Shown in pieces: positions 14,097-26,021 of a stretch of DNA of 64,000 nucleotides. The notes under the pieces were generated by a model. That model saw only the letters and a list, made by a program, of their open reading frames with translations, was not told the origin of the DNA and did not search any database. Every line of letters starts with the position of its first letter. The first letter of the stretch is position 1. The DNA is taken from contig NW_001799244.1 of assembly GCF_000165425.1 (NCBI RefSeq), positions 250,118 through 314,117 on the forward strand, read 5' to 3'. This DNA comes from Paramecium tetraurelia (taxonomy: Eukaryota; Ciliophora; Oligohymenophorea; Peniculida; Parameciidae). The translations under genes were made by a program, and so were the position numbers.

Positions 14097-17000
14097 ATGT
14101 TCACAAATCTTAGATCTACAGACAACACAATTAGACAATAAGCAGAATAGGAATTGTATGCTTAGGTTGCAGCAAATCCAATAGCAATCCTTGAATAATT
14201 TTTGATAGCAATGTAAAACAAAGATGACACAGAATTTGTATCCATATTGTTATCTAAAACTATTTTTGAAAATGAGGAGAATATTAGTAAGTTAGAATGG
14301 ACTCATGTTGAGGCTGTGCTTAAATTCTGTATTAGTGAATTGAAATAAGAAAACAAGGTGTCTCATCTTAAGAGAATGTGTGATTTGGCGGTAAAAGGAT
14401 TATTAAAGTTCACAAAATATGATGAAATGATTATGTTACTATTTGAGATAGGCAGAAGTGCTCAGACTTTAAATTAGAAGTTGGCAACAATGTATTACAT
14501 AGAGATCATGTGTGAATTTGCATTATGTGATGAATAATTGATTAAACACAGTTAATAGTTGAATGAAATATTTTCAGCATTTTTGAATGATCAATCCCCT
14601 TAAGTCAGAGCAGCAACTTGCTAAGGAATCAGTAGTTTCTTAGTGTCAATTGAAGAGGAATCATTATTGAATAGATTCAGCAATAATGCAGTGGTGTTGT
14701 TATAATAGTTTGCATAAGTGATGTAAGTTGATCAAGAAGCATCAGTTTAAGCCTTACAATCAATAAATGAATTATTAGAAAACCATCCTAAATTCATGAA
14801 AAATGTATATGGAGATCTATTAAACATCTATACCTAATTATTAGGATCATAATCAACAGTGTCATTGAAAAAGACAGCACTTCATGGTCTATAAACCTTA
14901 TGTTAAATTGCCCCAGCCTTTATCAGAAAGAGCGATCAATTTAAGACCTAATCCAATCTAATGATAATGAAGATGTTAACAGAAGTAGATAGAAAGGACT
15001 GGGAAAATACCTTTGACGATAATTGTTTATAATTGAATGATTTATCAAGTGTTGCTGAAGATTGTTTAGGTAAAATGGTTCGAGATTTGGGAGTGAAATA
15101 TTTGTTACCAATATTTGTTCCACTCATAATGTAAGCATTAAGATCCCCAGTTATTAATGAATAACATGCTGGTTTGATTGCTATGGCAACATTATCAGAT
15201 AAGGCAGCAGAACATTTCTAGAATGAATTACCTAGCATAATGGATTTGATATTGCCATTATCTCAATCATAAAACAAATTGATTGTTTATGATTTATTGA
15301 CATGTTTAGCAGCACTCTGTTAGGAATTCACACCAAAGATCTAAATTAATTATGGATCATAGATTCTATAATTGATAGTGACATGCATGTAATAAAAGAT
15401 CTCATAGAAAATCCAATATATTTCTATAGCTTGTTTAGTAGATTTTACAAGGGAATTAGTAGAAGATAAAGAGGCAGCAAAGAATGTATTGACTCCAGTA
15501 TCAACCTTTATGATTGAATAATTATACTCAGTCATTCAAACTAATTTGACAGGTTCAATAGATCAATAATAATAATAAATATTAGAATAAGCACTCTCTG
15601 CATTCAGTGCATTGGCTACTAGTTTATAAGAACATTTCACTTAATATTACGATTAGATGATGCCCTACATGATGTAAATGATGTAGACAGTCACAGTAAA
15701 TGAAGTTAAATCACTATTGTTAGAATGCATTGGTTGTTTCTTAGTTTCAATTAGTACAACAAGAAAGGAATAATGCAAGACTGATTCTAATTAATTGGTC
15801 ACACATTTCATCTAATTATAGAATAAAATGGAATCAGATGATCCCTCTCATTCATCCATCTTCTTCTTCTACACTTAAGTGGCTACAGCCTTGAGATGCG
15901 AATTCGGTTAATACTTAGAAGCTATCTTCCCATTGGTAGAAAGAGCAATGAGATTGGATGTTGGATTCTCAGTCAATTCATAGGCTGAAGGCAAGAACAT
16001 CACTAAAGTCAAGTTGGATCTCAAATTCTTGGGAGTTAAAAGCTTATCACTTAATACCAGTGCACTAGAATAAAAGGTAGAAGGAGCTCACACTCTAGTT
16101 AACTTAGCTGAGTAATGTGGCAAATCCTTCTATCCATACATCACTAAAACAATAGTATTAATGAAAGAATTCATTAGCTATAAACACAGCTCATAAATCT
16201 AAAAGTCTATGGCTAAATGCGCTGAATATTTGTTAGCTGCATGCACACTTGAAACAGATATGGCATAAGTACTTATTTAAGTTACTCCTATGCTCATTAC
16301 TGAATTCACTGTATTCCTCAACAGCAAAACCTACGATAGACTGCTGCAGAAATCGCAGAAGTATTGGCTAATTGCTTGAATTAAGTTAAAGCCCCTATTT
16401 TGGATGCTACTACTATTGATTCAATGTATTCAACATCTAATAAGGCTCTTGCAGCAATAGTGAAGACTAAAGAGTCAATTACTTATGAAGATGAGGAGTA
16501 ATTTGAAGCTGACTGTGAAGAAATTGATTAATTACTTGATCACATTACAAATATTGTAACTGAATTGATTTCTAATCATAAATGCGAATCTGTATAAACT
16601 ATGATGCCTACCTATTACTCATTCTTAAATACTAAATCAACCAAATCATAGACCATTAACTCTATTGCATTTTTCAATATTGTTTTACCTCTTTGCAATG
16701 AATCAGTATTCTAATAAGCATAAAATGAAATATTAAAATGCTATTCCTCTTTTGCCAAAACAGCTGATTTGGAAATGAAACAAAATCTATTATTTGGTTA
16801 TGGTAATATTGCAAAAAGACTTCCCACTCTTGATACAACTCAAGTTATCGAATTAGCTTCAACAATCATTGAATAACCTGATTGCAAACATGTTGATAAA
16901 GTAGCATCGTATGAAACTGCCTTGACCACCTTAGGTAAAGTAGCCATGTATTGCAATGTTGCTTAAAAAGAATAACTCCTTAATAAATTCTTAGATTCTC

Positions 17001-17226
17001 TTCCACATGAATACCAAGATAGCTAAGAAACTCATTTAATGTTTATTAGAGAAGTAATTTTATATTCTAATATAAATAGGTTTAAAATAACAACCCAACA
17101 TTGATGTAATGCAAAGACTTAGTAATCCAAGCTCTGAATAGAATCAAAACTTAAGATTGCAACAATCCTGAAAATGAATTGTTGTGCGATGAAGGAAGAA
17201 AATTGATTTCATAATTATTATGTTGA
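14097..17226 (+). CDS. Importin beta family karyopherin, importin-5/Kap121-like
   Basis: ATG is at 14097 and TGA at 17224. Two introns, 16311-16339 (29 bases) and 17054-17079 (26 bases), both GTA...TAG, give 1024 residues, typical for importin-5. The protein is built of HEAT-type helical repeats throughout, for example QVRAATCQGISSFLVSIEE, AGLIAMATLSDKAAEHF and EVKSLLLECIGCFLVSIS. The N-terminus RSTDNTIRQQAEQELYAQ matches the usual first helix pair, where importins bind RanGTP. It should carry ribosomal proteins, histones and other cargoes into the nucleus. Assignment to importin-5 rather than another member rests on length and on the EAIFPLVERAMRLDVGFS-type segment, and is less certain than the family. 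No break or insertion is seen. Confidence 0.88.
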
Positions 17227-17501
17227 ATTTTATAAGTTATAGATTCATGTTTTATTGCTATTTTTATTTTTATTGATTCTGTGCTATTTAACCGATAGTA
17301 ATCTCAAAATCTAAATCACAGGGATATAGAATTAAGTTTGAATAAACTCATATCACATGAATAATACAAAAAATTATATCCCTTTCATTAAAGAGAGGTT
17401 GACTATATTAAGAATATTAATGACCATTTTCAATATAAAATAACAAAGAGCATCATCTTTTGTTTATAATCTTTGATTATTGAAGAAGAAATTATAATTA
17501 T
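17227..17501. terminator. Convergent 3-prime spacer
   Basis: About 275 bases lie between two convergent stops, so both transcripts must end here. I see no clear polyadenylation element beyond general AT richness. Confidence 0.35.
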
Positions 17502-18909
17502 TCAAATACAATGTTGTCTTCCTCTCAGCTTTTCAACAGTTATTAAAAATTCTTCTAATCCATCTGATTGAATTGTCAATAAGAATTGATTGGTTACAAT
17601 TATATCATCATTTAGTATTGTTTTTCCTAATTCACAGGTCATATTAATTCTATTTTTGTTTTTTAAGGAATAGCATTCAAACCCAACTTTATAATTCTAT
17701 TAACATGTGTACAATTATTCAAGATACTTTAATAATTCAATTCCAGTTGTTTCTCTTTCGACTTGTAAGTGTAATCTGGAATTTTCCACCTCCAATATAT
17801 CTTCATTTCCTATTTTATTTATCTCAAACTTCCACGTTGAAGTAAGATTTTTCAATAATGAAACATTCTTCTATATCTAGAAATTAACTATGTTTTTTTT
17901 CAGGATAAATTCTTGTAATTTAGAAGAATTTCTAGGTGTCTCTAATGAAAATGCCAATTAGAATATTTCTTCATAGTCTTTCAACAATAAGTCTGTCATT
18001 TATTTTTCTTTCTAATTTAGTTTTTCTATCAATGACTCTTTAATTGATGTAAATCTATCATTTATTTACTTCTTTATTTATTAAATCTATTTTGAAAGTT
18101 CATAGCATTTCAATCTATTCTAAGAAACACTAAGTAACTTATTATTTTGCTAATCTCCAAATTCTGAATTCTTTTTCAGATCACATTAACTAATTTCTTA
18201 TTAATATGTTTACTTTTCTGATTGAAAATCTTATATTGTTGTATCAATAACTATCTCCTCTATATCTTCTTGGTCCAATTTAATATTAGTTGATTCTGAA
18301 TTAAAATTGGATTCTTTGAATATGATTTAACTATTTTACAAATCTTATTGAAGATAAAATATTAAAATATCATTTGGATAGTATCCCACTATTTCATCAA
18401 ACTATAATAAAATGTTTCTTTATTTTGAATAGCAAATCCATTCATGAGTTTCCTTTTTGATATTAGCTTTGCTATCAATTAAATTCTAATGCTAAATCAT
18501 AATATCAAAGATCTCTTAAATTGTAACATCGAATTCTATCATAAAAAATTACTTTTGAGTTAAAAACTCCACTTAAATTTCTAGATTTTTATAATATTAA
18601 TCTTCTAATCTATATTTTTTAATGTCACCTATAAGAAAGCGAGATTTTTATGATTTGTATAAATTTTCAGTATTATTAAAAATCAAAGTATCGTTATCAC
18701 ATGTCCCAATACTTTATTTTGGTTGCAAAAGGCATCCTCTTTATTCTGAATAACAGTTCCATCCATTTTATCCAAAACTTTTTAATAGAAAATTATTACT
18801 TTAAATCTAAATTTTCAATCAGAAAATCCTTAACTTTTTCAACTGTTTCTTCAGTACTTAGCTCTAATTACAAAGAGATGTTGTTTATAATTATTGTTAC
18901 CTCAATCAT
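17502..18909 (-). CDS. Ubiquitin-like plus coiled-coil protein, unknown
   Basis: ATG is at 18909 and TGA at 17502. A single 22-base intron ending in AAG near residue 37 gives 461 residues, with an otherwise unbroken frame. The start MIEVTIIINNISLQLEL followed by STEETVEKVKDFLIE looks like strand-turn-strand-helix of a ubiquitin-like fold. A second such pattern comes around residue 90 (NLEIQVEFLTQKQFFMIEF then TIQEIFDIMIQHQ). A Lys/Gln-rich coiled region follows (LSKQIQQIKKQINDRF), then a C-terminal half without a domain I know. Ubl-coiled-coil proteins can act as scaffolds or shuttle factors, but that is only an analogy. Confidence 0.65.
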
Positions 18910-19345
18910 TTAGTTTAATAGAATTTAAAAATATTATTACAATATATATTGTTTATTTAAATGTGACAATTTATATATCCATATTAATTTTGTAGTATTT
19001 AATATACTGATTTTAAAACTATCATCATATTAATGAATGGTTATAAAATCATAACATCTTTTAATTTGTATTTATGACATTACTCACTATTCAATATTCA
19101 TCTATGATTTCTTAAGAAGAATATTCAAAAGTATTTTAGTTCACTTACGTATAAACCATCTTATAAGGAATAGGATTTTATTTGAATATATGAATTAATA
19201 TAATTTATTAAAATAGAAATAAAGATATAAGTCATTAAATCTATGATTGTTATTGACTATGATATTTATCCTCTAAAATTAATGCCCATAAATACTAAGA
19301 AATCTCTATTTCCATTCTTTAGCAATCACATTTTATAATTTAGGA
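18910..19345. other. AT-rich spacer
   Basis: About 435 bases between a gene start and the next stop on the same strand. It is AT-rich, with no supported gene or motif. Confidence 0.35.
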
Positions 19346-19639
19346 TCAACAAAAATAATTATATTAGTTCTCTGGTATTTTCACCTTTCCAATTTTAGTG
19401 ACTTCTTTCAATCCATTTTACTAAGTATACAGTTAATCATAAAATGATGGATGTTCATTTGCTGGAATTATACTATAGAGCACTCTCATATTATCCTTAT
19501 TTAATATTTCATTCCTTCTTTCAATCAAACTTTCACTTTTAGATCGTTGAGTTATTCTTGGTTTCACAATTGAATATACAGCCAATAGAGCAGTATATCC
19601 TAATCCAAAAATGAGGGCTGCCTTTTCTGCCTTTGTCAT
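19346..19639 (-). CDS. Small single-pass membrane protein, 97 residues
   Basis: This is an intronless reading from ATG 19639 to TGA 19346. Near the N-terminus is a hydrophobic helix, AALIFGLGYTALLAVYSIV, flanked by positive residues (KPRITQRSK), as in a small inner-membrane or ER protein. The remainder is polar, ending IPENQYNYFC. The length and layout resemble small mitochondrial assembly factors, but no signature is present. Confidence 0.6.
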
Positions 19640-19738
19640 TTACAAATATTAAATTTTAAATATGTCAATTATTTTTATTTCAAATTTGTTGTATATCTTA
19701 TTAAATACATATATATTCATATATAAATAATGGAAAAA

Positions 19739-21855
19739 TCATTTATATTTATTGCAAGCTCCCTACATACTCTTAAACCAGTCTATAGGTCCACTAGCAC
19801 TTGCTCTGTTTACTATCATTTTTGGTATATATCCTTTAATATCATTGTTAGAACAAATCGAGATTTTCACATTGTTTTATTCATGAACTTCAAAGATCAT
19901 AGAGGATATTTCTGTGTGTGCTCTAATTCTTTTGCTATTTATTGGATGTTGAGGATAATCAACAGAATAAAATAGTAAAGTGATCTACCCTGTTTAAGGG
20001 AAATCCTATCTCAAAATTCTTCTCTAGACCCATTCTCTGGGAGTGACTAGACTAATCGGAGGTTGAACATAATAAGCCACAATATCTATATCTTCAGTTT
20101 CTGTTTGGATAATCTAGAAATCTCTGAGTAATTTATCCCTATTGAATTAATAATGTAGATTACCATTCTCTCCTCAATTTTATATCATAAACTACTTTTA
20201 GTGCCAATTCTAGGGTAGTCTATCAAATTAAACAAATAATGTACATCTTTAATTATCCCAAATCCTTTGATAAATACACTGTCAGAGCCTTCTTTTAAGG
20301 TTTTATAAATCTGGGCATCCTTATTATTTATAGCCAAATCCCATTTATTGGTAGGTTCATGTATCAATTATAAAAATAAATTGAATTTTTCAATTGTTTT
20401 TTGGCAATAATGTTAAGGATAGAGTGGTTATTAATTTTCTCTTTCAAAATTGTGGATTATATCGTCGTAAGATTACAATGGGGTTGGATTTAAGTAGAAT
20501 TTGGGATCAATTTTTGAGAATGATATTTTATTTGGATGAGAATGCAACTTCAATTTAATCTATTAGGATTTTCCCTTTATTTGATCTAGTTCCACTTGTG
20601 ATTCATTATTTTATATAATCATATCACATTATTATTCTTCAGCTTATATTTATTCTATATTTAATTTAATTTCATCCTCCTATTATAAATTTAAAATAGT
20701 ATTTTATTTCTACATGATAAATTAGATATCTTAACCAACATTCTCCAAGTTTCTAAAATTTTACTGTTAAACATATAATTTCAGACTAGTAGTGTTTACC
20801 TTTAGATTTAATTAAGAATTAAGCATTTTAATATAGTAGATACTCATTTATGGATCTGGATATTATTTAGACAAATGAGCAATCTCATTTGAATAAATGA
20901 ACTCTCTAGCCTTTTTAATAATCTAAGGTAATTTATGATCAGGTAACTAATTTGAAAATAATGTGACTACTGGTTTTATGACATTATCAATGCCTTTTAA
21001 AATAGAGATTTCAAGTTGATTTCTAAAATGAGACTATTCATTAACCAGTTGAGTCTCTCCTTAATTAAGATATATATTTTAATCCTACAAACTAAAATAC
21101 TTTAAAATCTTTAATTGTTCTTATAATAATAATAAACTTAATTCTATGGAACATAGATACAAATCCTGTTTTAGAAAAACAAAAGCCTTTTTCAAAAGTT
21201 TTTGAAGTTGAATTTAATTGATGATTGAGAAATATCTAAAATGAAGTGCTACCTTTATTTCTGTTAGGATTTTATCAATTACAAATCTTTATAGATTTAA
21301 ATTATAATTATATTTCTTTTACTATTATTACGCCCATTTTAGGATAGTTCTAATTCTTATATCATAAATATCTATCTCTGTAATATCCTATTTATTTTAT
21401 AAGGTTTTCTTAATTCTCTTTCCTACCTAATGACCTCCAAACACACCCAAAACTCCTCCTCCAATCCCTCCCACTAAAGCAAATCCAAAAACAAAAAATC
21501 CTATCGCTCCCAATAAGATCATTCCAATAACTGTCCTATTATTATATTTATTTAAATATTACCCTAATTTTCTCTGATCAAACTCATCACACTTCGAAAG
21601 CGCATCTTCAAATTCTTTTACTTGCATTGGAGTTAAGTAATTTTAAGATATGTAGAAATGTTTTGACAATAATAGTTAAACGAATTTAGCCGGAGTTGTA
21701 GCAAGTCCACTAAATTCAATTCCTAACAGAATATTTAAAGTGTTGTGCAATATTCCAAATTCATAAAACTGACTGCAATAGTTCCACATTTTTTAAAATG
21801 TTTTTATTTAGAGCATCGATTGAACTTGCTTTAAGTAATTTTGAAGATTTTTCAT
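19739..21855 (-). CDS. START-domain lipid-transfer-type protein
   Basis: ATG is at 21855 (MKNLQNYLKQVQSMLQ) and TGA at 19739. Around residues 95-125 is a hydrophobic, glycine-rich stretch (IGFFVFGFALVGGIGGGV) like a membrane-inserting helix pair, followed by GGHQVGKRIKK. The middle is helical and Gln/Leu-rich. The C-terminal 230 residues read as a START domain: KWDLAINNKDAQIYKTL, then REWVQRRILRQDF and SVDYPQHPINSKRIRAHT, and the closing motif DIKGYIPKMIVNRASASGP with a final amphipathic helix. START domains bind sterols, phospholipids or ceramide in a hydrophobic tunnel. The glycine-rich anchor suggests action at a membrane contact site. Ligand and organelle are unknown. Confidence 0.75.
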
Positions 21856-22092
21856 AGTATATTTTGTTTTTAAATAAATATAGGATATGTCTTAATAATA
21901 TTATGAATAAATAATATAAAATATTAATATAAAATAATATTGTCTAATTGTTGCTCTGTAATCATTATCTTCAAAATCCTTATTTGAAATACATCCATAA
22001 TTTATGGATTTAATTATGTCAAGGTGTTTAAAAGATCAATATTTTATGTTTTCTTACTGATGGTCTGACATGTATAATTTTTAATTAAAATT
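21856..22092. promoter_or_regulatory. Divergent promoter spacer
   Basis: About 237 AT-rich bases lie between the START gene and the GINS gene, which diverge. Both promoters must lie here. No motif is recognised. Confidence 0.35.
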
Positions 22093-22584
22093 ATGATAAT
22101 ACCAACATAAGACTTACCTTTTAATTCTTTTTAGTAGGTATAAGTTACAAATCATTTTAAGGCAGTGCAAAGAGATATCAATTAAGATGTTTTTGATTTA
22201 GTACTGGGTTCAATAAGAAATATTAAGTCCTGAATTATTGCCATATTTTGATGTTTCTAAAATACAAGATGCATTAAAAGGATAGCTGGATTCAATACAA
22301 GATTTAAAGAAAGATTTGTCTAAACATAACAAATAACGAGATACTCAATATTTGACATTGCATGTAATTGAATTAGAGAGAATCTAATATTTTTATCAAT
22401 AATATTTACGAACAAGAATGTTGAAGTTGATCTCGAATGCATTCTATTATTATAACAATATTGGAGAATATTAAATAAGTTTGAAAGAGAAAGAATTCTT
22501 GAAAGCTTTGGTTGAAAAGAAGCTGACTATTTATTCACAAATTGTTTATAATATTATCAGAAAACTTAGAGAAATTTTGGAGTG
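22093..22584 (+). CDS. SLD5: GINS complex subunit Sld5
   Basis: The recognisable core runs from 22187 to TGA 22582: YWVQQEILSPELLPYFDV corresponds to the Sld5 signature of an aromatic, Gln-Glu and PELLPY, and ELERIQYFYQQYLRTRML to the ELeRi-YLRtRL helix. GINS is the four-subunit ring that joins Cdc45 and MCM to form the replicative helicase. The 5-prime end is uncertain: an ATG at 22093 followed by a short intron gives an acceptable N-terminus, but the codon total does not close cleanly with the introns I tried, so 22187 is the fallback start. At about 130-150 residues it is shorter than yeast or animal Sld5 (about 220-290). The missing part is the C-terminal B domain, so either the B domain is reduced or further exons exist. 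Confidence 0.75.
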
Positions 22585-22623
22585 AGATTGGATAATCAAA
22601 ATTAATCATATAAAGTTAATAAG

Positions 22624-23481
22624 ATGATAAAATCAGTAAAATCAAGTTCGATGATATATAGATGTATAAAAGCCAGATGTTAATTAATATGTAGTAATTC
22701 ATGTGAATACATCAAGAACTATACATGTTGGGTCTATGTAATTCATTAATAATATTTAAAAGAGCATTAAGTGAAAATGACAGTGCCTTAGTTTCATATG
22801 ACGACATAAAGTAGTTATCATACGTTATTCTTAGATTCATGGTACCAATTAAGAGTGTGACATTGATTTGAAATAATAATATTATTTTTTCATCAAATCT
22901 TTATGAATATTATCAACCAGTTATTGGCAGGAGCTAATTGTATGACAATTCATAACCAGTTTAGTGTTTAGACTCAATTTCCAGATGTGCAACAATAAGA
23001 ATGCCATTCCCTAACCAAAAGAAAAGGAAGAATAACTTAATTTACTTTAAAATACTATTTTCTCTAATCTAGTACACACACTTCTTAATAAATTAGTTCA
23101 TGGCATCCTAGATGAAAACTGCCCAGCAATCCCAGACCTAATAAGCCTAAGTAATACAAAAGTCAAAAAAGATGTATCTATTTCTAAATATCGTTTTAGA
23201 AGCAAACGTAACAATAATTGTGGACACCCTGAAAAAGAACATTATGCTAAGGGTATGTGCAATAATTGTTATCATAAATACGGTAGAACTAAGAAACCTT
23301 GGATCTGTGGACACGATAAATTATATGCTTGTATTAATTATTTATTTAATAACTATTAGAAGGATTATGTTAGAATTGCTATATCAATAAATACAATCAA
23401 AAGAGAAGAGAATAAGGGGATAATGACATTCTCAAACAAGAAGACCCAAATCCACAGTAATTAGAACAATAATAGTCATGA
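22624..23481 (+). CDS. Protein with paired Cys/His zinc-type C-terminal motif
   Basis: The C-terminus is distinctive: CGHPEKEHYAKGMCNNCYHK, then YGRTKKPWICGHDKLYA, and after a 29-base intron QGLCQNCYINKYNQKRRE, ending at TGA 23479. It is a repeated Cys-x-His-x-Cys-x2-Cys pattern that I remember from ciliate and plant proteins of unknown role, probably zinc binding. The N-terminal half (LYMLGLCNSLIIFKRAL, IKQLSYVILRFMVP) is helical. Start at ATG 22624 plus a 26-base intron is my best reading, and one or two introns between 22860 and 22990 remain unresolved. It begins 39 bases after the Sld5 stop on the same strand. Function is unknown. Confidence 0.6.
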
Positions 23482-23560
23482 ATATTTATTTCTAATTATA
23501 TTATTATGATTATTTCCCTTTCCTATTTATACACATATCCTTATAACAAAAACAAATGAA

Positions 23561-24196
23561 TCATTTCTTATTGGCCTCTTGTAACAACTCATTTATAAGA
23601 TTTCTCATCTTTGGTTGGACAATGTAGCCTTTCACATCAAGATATTCGGCACTGTCGATTTTACGCTCAACTAACTAGAATTAATAATTGATTATCTATT
23701 TACTAAGGCTTTGTTTGGCATACTATAAATTCTTAAGACAATAAATCGTTAATATAATTCTTAAGATGCTCCAAATCCAAAAGTCTTTTTAGTTTTCTTG
23801 TCCTGACAATTATTTAATATCATTACATCATAGATTATAAAAATATCTCCTTCTTTGACTTTCTCAAACCATTAATAAATGTATGTAGATACATAATAAC
23901 TAATACACGTGTATAATCAAATTTACAATATGATGCATGCTATCAATATATAGTAGTCTTGAGGATAAGGAATGATGTGATAATGTGAATAGATTACATT
24001 AGCAATCATAAACAAACCAAAAATTACTTTGTAATTCTGAAATTAAAAGTTTTCTTTCAATCCATCTTTGACAATCAATTCATCTGAGATAAATTTACAA
24101 AAGGCATCCTTTGTCATATAAGTATCAAATTTATTTTCAGTCCTGTATATTTCTATGTTTATTTCTTATTTTACTTGGTTTTTATTCTTTTACCAT
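23561..24196 (-). CDS. Signal peptidase complex subunit 2 (SPC25)
   Basis: ATG is at 24196 and TGA at 23561. Introns of 22, 27 and 29 bases give 185 residues, the usual size. The N-terminal cytosolic part is followed by two hydrophobic helices: QNYKVIFGLFMIANVIY, then the luminal-turn sequence HYHIIPYPQDYYILIACI, which matches the conserved P-[FY]-P before the second helix in SPC25. After it comes YQWFEKVKEGDIFIIYD, matching the family's post-helix EKD region, and a soluble C-terminal domain. It supports the catalytic SEC11 subunit of the ER signal peptidase that trims secretory preproteins. It overlaps nothing and is tail to tail with the zinc-motif gene. Confidence 0.8.
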
Positions 24197-24404
24197 TTTA
24201 TTAAATAATAATTTATAAAATTATCCTAATTTTTGAAAGTAAGAATAGAATATATAATTTATGATATTAAAATAAGCAAGAATAGAAACTTACTATTTCT
24301 TGTTTATTTTTTTTATATTTTTATGTATTGTTAAAATCTCTTAATTACAATTCATTTTAATAGAGTAAAATATCTAATATACTTAATTTACAAATAAAAA
24401 TTCA

Positions 24405-25797
24405 TCATTAATCTTCTATATTTTCTCTCTTGACAGGGAAAAGTTCTCTCTTTTTTTTAAGTTACATCTTAGCAATTGGTAATTAAAATAACCATTCAGG
24501 TACTAAACATCCTGAAACTTTTAACACAATAGCCAATGTAAAAAGTTATGGCCTTCCCTTATTTACCAGCTCTTCCCGTTCTACCTACTCTATGTACATA
24601 AGTAATTATAGATTATGGGAAATCATAATTAATAACTAATTAAACATAATTAAAATCTATTCCTCTAACCATCATATCAGTACAAATACGCATCCAAATT
24701 GTACCCTTATGAAATTATTCCGCAATATCTTATCTTGTCTTGCTCCATATCTCCATTAATACAATTCACTTTAATTATTTTCAATTATTCTATTTCATAT
24801 GTCAAAGCTTCAGCTTTTATTTTAGATTATACAAACACCAAAACAGGTAGAGTCATTTATCCTTCATTTATTAAATTTCTGATTTCTTAAATTTTCCATA
24901 TTCATTTGTTATATATCTTAATTGTTAATCGATCCTACTTAAAACATGATTTCATCCTCAGATCTTTAATTTTTATAAGGTCTATTAATAAATCACTATA
25001 GATATCTTTCAACTGGTTCAGCTTTGGTAGCACTGAAGAACATTTATGTGATTTGTAATGATTCCAATATTCTTAACAATTATTTCACTAATACTAACAA
25101 TCCTAACTCAACGTATCCATAATTAAATATTTTACAGTACTTAAGTCAACCACTTTATGCAATTTTAGAACGTAAGTGTAGAGCTAATGAGTATATCAAG
25201 ATGATTCGATGCATATTTAAATGCCTACCTTTTCTCGAATCATTTCTTATAATTGCTTAATCTTGAATTCTTTATTAAATTTATTGAATTCTTTATATAA
25301 TAGATCCGCCAATTCTTAAGCTGGAGCAAAAACTAAACATCTTGGTCTTCCTTCTTTATGACTTTCTAAATTATGTAAAGTAGGCAAAGCAAAGGCACAA
25401 GTCTTAGCCGACCCTTTAGGTGCAATTAGATTCTTCTTTTACAAAATAATGCGAATAGCAATCATTTAAATTAGAGTTGGTTTATTATAACCGGATTTAG
25501 CTATTTAGTTCATTAATCTGATTTAGATAATTGTTCATCTTAGAAAAATTATTCATATTTCATTTATATTATCCCTAATTATTTTTATTTTCAATTTAAA
25601 GAAGAGTTTTTCTATTCTAGATCTCTTAAGTTCTATTATTGGTCTTTTCTCTTTCATTTTAATCTAAACTTTCGTTTCTTCTTCTTCTTTTTAGATAATT
25701 GTTCAACTATATTAGGTATCTCTTCCGATTCTGATTCTTATTGTGATGCTACTACCTTATTCTTCATCCTTTTTCTTTTTTTAAGTACATATTCCAT
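24405..25797 (-). CDS. DDX52/Rok1-like DEAD-box protein, degenerate N-lobe
   Basis: ATG is at 25797 (MEYVLKKRKRMKNK, a basic nucleolar-type tail) and the last TGA near 24405. The C-terminal RecA lobe is well kept: TLPVLVFVQSKIKAEAL, RICTDMMVRGIDFNYVQLV, INYDFPQSIITYVHRVGR and TGRAGKQGKAITFY, then SGCLVPEWLFQLPIAKM, the order and wording of DDX52/Rok1 helicases of 18S rRNA processing. The N-lobe is altered: motif I reads APKGSAKT instead of AxTGSGKT, the PTRELA motif reads PAQELA, and the DEAD position reads MDTLSQ. Motif III FFSAT remains. Several changes of frame between 24900 and 25250 could be introns or real damage. Either a catalytically dead paralogue or a decaying duplicate. Confidence 0.7.
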
Positions 25798-26021
25798 ACT
25801 TTAATACTTAAATTACACTTAGCATAATTAAATATATTAATTGATAAATAAAATACAAAATATATAATTGTCATTCATCCATATCATTTCACATTACAGA
25901 ATTTGATTTATAACAACAACCAAGCTAATAAATGTAAATTAGATTAAATGATTATTTTATTTTTATTCATAAAAGTTTATGAATAGTAATTAAGATTAAG
26001 TTTATATTTTATTTATTAAGA
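25798..26021. promoter_or_regulatory. Divergent promoter spacer
   Basis: About 224 AT-rich bases between two divergent start codons. It must contain both promoters, with no specific motif recognised. Confidence 0.35.

Noticed and set aside
19730-19975. 81-codon plus-strand ORF starting MEKSFIFIASS
   Set aside because: It is antisense to the START domain, which is recognisable by family motifs.
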